Assembly (NCBI RefSeq): GCF_914767665.1
Contig: NC_059504.1
Coordinates: 44,795,720-44,859,719 of the forward strand
DNA: 64,000 nucleotides
Direction: 5' to 3'
Origin: Harmonia axyridis
Lineage: Eukaryota > Arthropoda > Insecta > Coleoptera > Coccinellidae
The notes under the pieces are model-generated. The model saw only the letters and a program-made list of their open reading frames with translations, made no database searches and was not told where the DNA came from. Of this stretch, positions 59,249 through 64,000 are shown one piece after another; position 1 is the stretch's first letter, and the number at the start of each line of letters is the position of its first letter. Both the position numbers and the translations under genes were made by a program.

Positions 59249-59692
59249 CTAGCGGAATTGCAGTTTCAGCGCAAAGTAGTCTACAACCTTAAGGCAGCTA
59301 ACGAATCCCGCGTTGAAAAACTGGTCATCTTTTGAAGCGATCCACGAATCGATCAAATTTTTTCCTTTTTTAAAAGACCGGAAATGCTGGTCAGTCAGGC
59401 CGTGTGCCATTGATCGAAACAAGTGATAGTCCGAGGGAGCAACGTCTGAAGAATACGGCAGATGGGGTAGGACTTCCCATTTCAACGTTTCCAAGTATGT
59501 CTCGACCACTTTCGCAACATGGGGTCCAGCATTGACATGCTGTAAAATCTCTTTATAAAATCTCTCTTTTATTGTGGCCATTTGTCTTTCAATGTTCAGC
59601 TCGAACGCATCAATTGCGTTCGATAACGATCGCCTGTGATTGTTTCCGTCCGTTTTAACAACTCATAATACATAACGCCGAGCTGGTCCCAC
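59249..59692 (-). pseudogene. mariner family C copy 3, C-terminal fragment
   Basis: Minus-strand frame 59249-59581: LQHVNAGPHVAKVVETYLET (the usual QHDNARPH has become QHVNAGPH, so the second aspartate is lost), then LPYSSDVAPSDYHLFRSMAH and KNLIDSWIASKDDQFF. The N-terminal two thirds are missing; the sequence leaves the family at about 59692. Confidence 0.75.
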
Positions 59693-59832
59693 CTGACCTG
59701 TCCTGTATTCGATAAGCTTCGGCAATATCTCAACTCAAATTAAGAAAGTCACTAAAATACTGCACGGATTGAATCCATGGTTATTCGTTTCAAAATCAGA
59801 AACCATTAAGGCTAATATTTTATGCAGTAATG

Positions 59833-61391
59833 TACAGGGTGGGCAAATTTCGATGTTTTAGCACTACAACTTTTGAACCAGAGGAGATAGACAAAATCTG
59901 ATACCCACTTCTCGATCTCTTTTTTCTGAGAAACTAACAAGGGTGGTATTCATTTTCGGTCACCTTCTTTTGTTTTCGAGTTATAAGCGAAAATTGGAAA
60001 AATGGCGATATCGAAAAACATTTATATCTCTGCTAATACTGATGATAGAGCTCTGAAATTAAAACATTATACAGGCACTTTTTTACGTAGAATCCAGTGG
60101 CGTGCTCGTATTTCCAAAAGGGTTTTTAATTACGAAGCTATGACCCAAAGTTATGTTTTTTCAAATGGGAACACTAGATTTTTGTGTCATTTTCTGAAAG
60201 CTTGATTTTTCCTGATTTCAAAAATATATAACATCGTATGATTCGGATCAATATAAATAATAGAAAATGACCAAAAACCTCTTTTCACCCAAGAGTCTCA
60301 ATATTTCTATGGTTTCAACTGTTGATGAACACAGAAAAATTGAGCTTTCTATAACAAGAGCAGTGTCCTTCCGTCAATCTGATTATTTCTATGCTTTTCA
60401 CTTATTTCTACAAAATTCGAATCTAGATATGTTTTATAAATTTTTTATCTAAAAATTGATTTGGAAATAACGGAGAAACCACAAGATCGAATTTTTCAAT
60501 CGAAAGAGTTGTATTGAGATGCATGTATCAGGAGATTATTTACATAGGTCTCCAGAATCAATACGCACAAGTACCAATCCATCTTAAACAGCATATGAAA
60601 CAATGCATATATGATTGAACTCAACAATTTAATTACGGAGGGACAAACAAGAAATAATATTTAACCTAATAATGACAACAATTGCACAATGCACAGTCGA
60701 CACCTCTTCTCTATATTTCAATAGATGAATATTTGAAACTGTGTTCAAGCTACCTAGAAAACTTTTTCCAAGTTCGTTTATCTTTTCGAAACTATTTGTA
60801 TAAAATAAATATAGATTCGAATTTTGTAGAAATAAGTGAAAAGCATAGAAATAATCAGATTGACGGAAGGACACTGCTCTTGTTATAGAAAGGCTCATCA
60901 ACAGTTGAAACCATAGAAATATTGAGACTCTTCAGTAAAAAAAGGTTTTTGACCATTTTCTGTTATTTATTTTGATATGAATCATACGATGTTATATATT
61001 TTTGAAATTTTTGAAAAAATTAAGCTTTCAGAAAATGGCACAAAAATCTAGTGTTCCCATTTGAAAAAACATAACTTTGGGTCATAGCTTCGTAATTAAA
61101 AACCCTTTTGAAAATACGAATACGCCACTGAATTCTACGTGAAAAAGTGCCTGTATAATGTTTTAATTTCAGAGCTCTATCATCAGTATTAGCGGAGATA
61201 TAAATGTTTTTCGATATCGCCATTTTTCCAATTTTCGCTTATAACTCGAAAACAAAAGAAAGTGGCCAAAAATGAATACTACCCTTGTTAATTTCTCAGA
61301 AAAAGAGATCGAGAAATGGGTATCAGATTTTGTCTATCTCCTCTGGTTCAAAAGTTGTAGTGCTAAAACATCGAAATTTGCCCACCCTGTA
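59833..61391. mobile_element. giant palindromic foldback, family F copy 3
   Basis: TACAGGGTGGGCAAATTTCG to its inverse, about 1559 bp, nearly the same size as copy 1, but with the asymmetric centre in the opposite orientation (CAAGATCGAATTTTTCAATC reads forward here). The 67-codon arm frame recurs at 60002-60205 (plus) and 61020-61223 (minus), with a few changes (SANTDD for SAKTDD). Confidence 0.85.
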
Positions 61392-62569
61392 CATGAAAAA
61401 GTTGATTGCATTTATGAATTTAGTTATAATTTTTCAACCTATGAACCGAAAAATAAATACAATGAAAATTGTTTTCATTGAATAAAGGAACAACTTTACA
61501 TCAATAATGTGGTACTGTTCATTGGAGTTGTCCGAAATAGTACGACTTTATACATCTTATGAACAAGGTTCTTCCGTCGACGCACACTCAACATTAATTT
61601 TAGAATCGTGATATTAATAAACAGGGATTCATAATATTCATGATTAAGGGTATACGTTGAAGAAAGCAATTTCATTATGTATATTGATGAGAAAGTTCAT
61701 TGTATCAATGAAATCAAGTTTTGATACAATGAATAAATTTCTTCAATGTACCGAAACCATTCAAAGCGTTGTAATTGAAATAGGAAATGTTCAGAAGAGT
61801 TGAGGCGACATTCAAGTGTTCGTAAATATTCCTGTCAACGATTCACTACACAGGATGTTCTAAATAAAAGCTCACTTTTTTCCTTTTTGTTCACCCCTGC
61901 ATATAACGAAAAAGATTGTAACTGAAGGCTGCATTTGAACAATTAAATTTTCGAGGTATCTAGTTACAATTCGAAAAGAAAAAATCGGCCAAAGTGTTCA
62001 AGAGAACATGGACTACAAACTTCGTTGAGATTTTGTCCGTTCCCCTAATTTTTCCGGTTTGTATATCATACAAACGAAATAGCAACTGGTCGCATAGTTC
62101 GGATGGCAACCACTTTGGCCTTATACTTGACCTTTTTTTATACAACAACCTCGAACAGATCGTAATCCAATATCACGAAATCAAGTTCGACCGCATTGTT
62201 GGATGTCGTTCAAGGTTAAATCCTCTTCCGCTGCCGCTGTACTGAAAGATGAGAAGTCCCCTATTGTTGTGCTTTAGAAATTTGGGTCCTGTTACAGCTT
62301 TGGTTGCGCAATAAAGTCTTGTTCTCACGAATCCTGCCGATGTTGGCATTTATGGATTTAGAGAATGACATAGTCTCAGATTCTTATGCGATTGATAATT
62401 TGTGATCATATAAAACATTGGCGGTTGGTTCAAGGGGAGGAGAGCTTTTACTCTCAAAAAAAAAAAAAAGAAATAGAAGAAAAAGTCAGTGTTGATTCAA
62501 ATAAATAAATAGGTTTGTTTACATTCAGATACTGTTAAGGGTAAATTCAACTAACTGTATCTGAATGTA
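61392..62569. other. intron sequence, no gene seen
   Basis: Includes a short inverted pair near 61690-61742 (TTCATTGTATCAA/TTGATACAATGAA) and a poly-A run at 62456-62469. The GC-richer part 62020-62260 has broken frames without a recognisable motif. Confidence 0.45.
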
Positions 62570-63509
62570 AAGGGTGTTTTTTTAGAGCTATAGAATTTTA
62601 AATTGCTATAAAACAACGATGGATCATTCGATTGACATGAATTTTATTTATCCGCAAGATAATCTTGTGGCATTACATTTTAAATATGAATTCTGGCATA
62701 TGACCGCCACGGCTGGCTCGGATGTAGTCCAATCTGGACGTCCAATTTTCGATGACTTTTTCCAACATTTGCGGCCGTATATCGGCAATAACACGGCGAA
62801 TGTTGTCTTCCAAATGGTCAAGGGTTTGTGGCTTATCCGCATAGACCAATGACTTTACATAGCCTCACAGAAAATAGTATAGCGGTGTTGAATCACAAGA
62901 TCTTGGAGGCCAATTCACAGGTCCAAAACGTGAAATTAGGCGGTCACCAAACGTGTCTTTCAATAAATCGATTGTGGCACGAGCTGTGTGACATCTTACG
63001 CCGTCTTGTTGGAACCACAGCTCCTGGACATCATGGTTGTTCAATTCAGGAATGAAGAAGTTAGTAATCATGGCTCTATACCGATCACCATTGACTGTAA
63101 CGTTCTGGTCATCATCGTTTTTGAAGAAGTACGGACCAATGATTCCACCAGCCCATAAAGCGCACCAAACAGTCAGTTTTTCTGGATGTAACGGTGTTTC
63201 GACATACACTTGAGGATTAGCTTCACTCCAAATGCGGCAGTTTTGTTTGTTAACGCAGCCATTCAACCAGAAGTGCGCTTCATCGCTAAACAAAATGAAA
63301 TGGACGTAGTGCGCGATACGTATTCCGCACAGAACCATTATTTTCGAAATAAAATTGCACTATTTGCAAGCGTTGTTCAGGCGTGAGTCTATTCATGATG
63401 AATTGCCAAACCAAACTGAGAATTAATCACTTGACAGCTGTTAAATCGGTTGCCATCTTGAACAGTAATGCCAACTTATAGTTATATACCTCGAAAAAAA
63501 AACACCCGT
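62570..63509 (-). mobile_element. DD41D 940-bp family, copy 5 (reference copy)
   Basis: AAGGGTGTTTTTTTAGAGCT to AAACACCCGT, bounded by TA, exactly 940 bp. The inverted termini extend imperfectly for about 38 bp. The minus-strand frame 62865-63338 encodes FILFSDEAHFWLNGCVNKQN (first Asp) and WFQQDGVRCHTA (second Asp). The third site reads STPLYYFL, so the third catalytic residue is lost. Upstream a separate piece encodes RLTPEQRLQIVQFYFENN and VRNTYRALR, the very start of the transposase. It is fused by an internal deletion to the first-aspartate block, so the rest of the DNA-binding domain is gone. Confidence 0.9.
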
Positions 63510-64000
63510 TATAAAGTGTATAGTAAGAATAACAATCAAAAACTTCTTGCAACATTATTATGGATATCGTCATCAAAAGCATAGAAAATGCAAGCAAAAT
63601 ATCGAAAAAATCATAGAAAATTCAAATATAATATCAAAAAATAAAGGAAGAGGGAAGAAAAATAATAAATAAGAGGGAAGAAAGCTTTGTCGTGAAGTCA
63701 AGAGTATTTCAAGCACTTGTCATTCATAAGTTAATATAAAACCCTTGGATATACCTTTATTTACCCAAGGGCGTAGTTGGCGCATGAACAACGAGCGCTC
63801 AAAGGCTTCTTCATTTCAGTGATTTTCTCATTTACCTAAACGATACGTGATTACTGTCAAGCGATTAACTTTCGAAATACTAGCCATTTCTAACTCACAC
63901 CTCTCGTTGACACAAATTGTATTTGCGAAGTGTCTTATTCACAAGATAATTTCGATAGAACAAATATCACGCTTTCTTGAACAAACTTCATTTCGAACAT
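63510..64000. other. no gene seen
   Basis: AT-rich, with A-rich runs near 63600-63680. No CBS-domain exon of the AMPK gamma gene is visible before the window ends. Confidence 0.5.

Noticed and set aside
56829..64000. Search for the first CBS-domain exon of AMPK gamma
   Set aside because: No plus-strand segment encoding a PVADPFLEK-like start with splice sites was found; it must lie beyond the window.

Overview
The window is AT-rich animal nuclear DNA, almost certainly from an insect. It has long introns, GT-AG splice sites, mariner/Tc1-type transposons, non-LTR retrotransposon fragments and many palindromic (foldback/MITE) elements. A beetle would fit, but the order cannot be proven from sequence alone. 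There is no bacterial-style gene organisation, no CRISPR array and no rRNA. Most of the window is intron or intergenic DNA filled with repeats.

The only host gene I can support runs left to right: the gamma subunit of AMP-activated protein kinase (SNF4A-gamma / loechrig type). Only its variable N-terminal exons lie here. The shared exon (56698-56828) encodes the conserved linker ending in AAILFRDSRG, and the CBS-domain exons must lie beyond base 64000. Three upstream coding starts can be spliced to it in frame: (i) exon 14875-15042 plus a 25-nt microexon at 18038-18062; (ii) the long Ser/His/Gln-rich exon 46270-46795; (iii) a very short exon 53490-53544. All three routes reach the shared exon in phase 1. 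A TATA plus initiator promoter with a noncoding leader exon (31662-31786) sits beside a GC-rich island. A weaker promoter candidate precedes 14875, and an initiator precedes 53490. The gene therefore appears to use several promoters spread over more than 40 kb.

Repeats by region. 0-4 kb: remnants of hAT-like, mariner and DD41D transposons, one split by a 459-bp palindromic MITE. 5-14 kb: three large foldback elements, two copies of a ~580-bp MITE (E) and the nested element D. 15-20 kb: a chimeric transposon block, then a mariner split by a LINE fragment with a 44-bp target duplication. 20-31 kb: further E copies and 940-bp DD41D elements, one carrying D and one carrying a tRNA-derived SINE. 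32-45 kb: D, foldbacks, DD41D remnants, a LINE remnant and an almost complete mariner with a damaged catalytic residue. 45-56 kb: tandem D, a CpG-rich inverted repeat after the 46.3-kb exon, more foldbacks, another 940-bp element and the second 460-bp MITE. 57-64 kb: a 5'-truncated LINE in the intron after the shared exon, a mariner remnant, a third giant foldback and a last 940-bp element.

The five DD41D copies (four full-length) are one non-autonomous family. The four full-length copies share the same internal deletion, so they must have been moved by a transposase made elsewhere.
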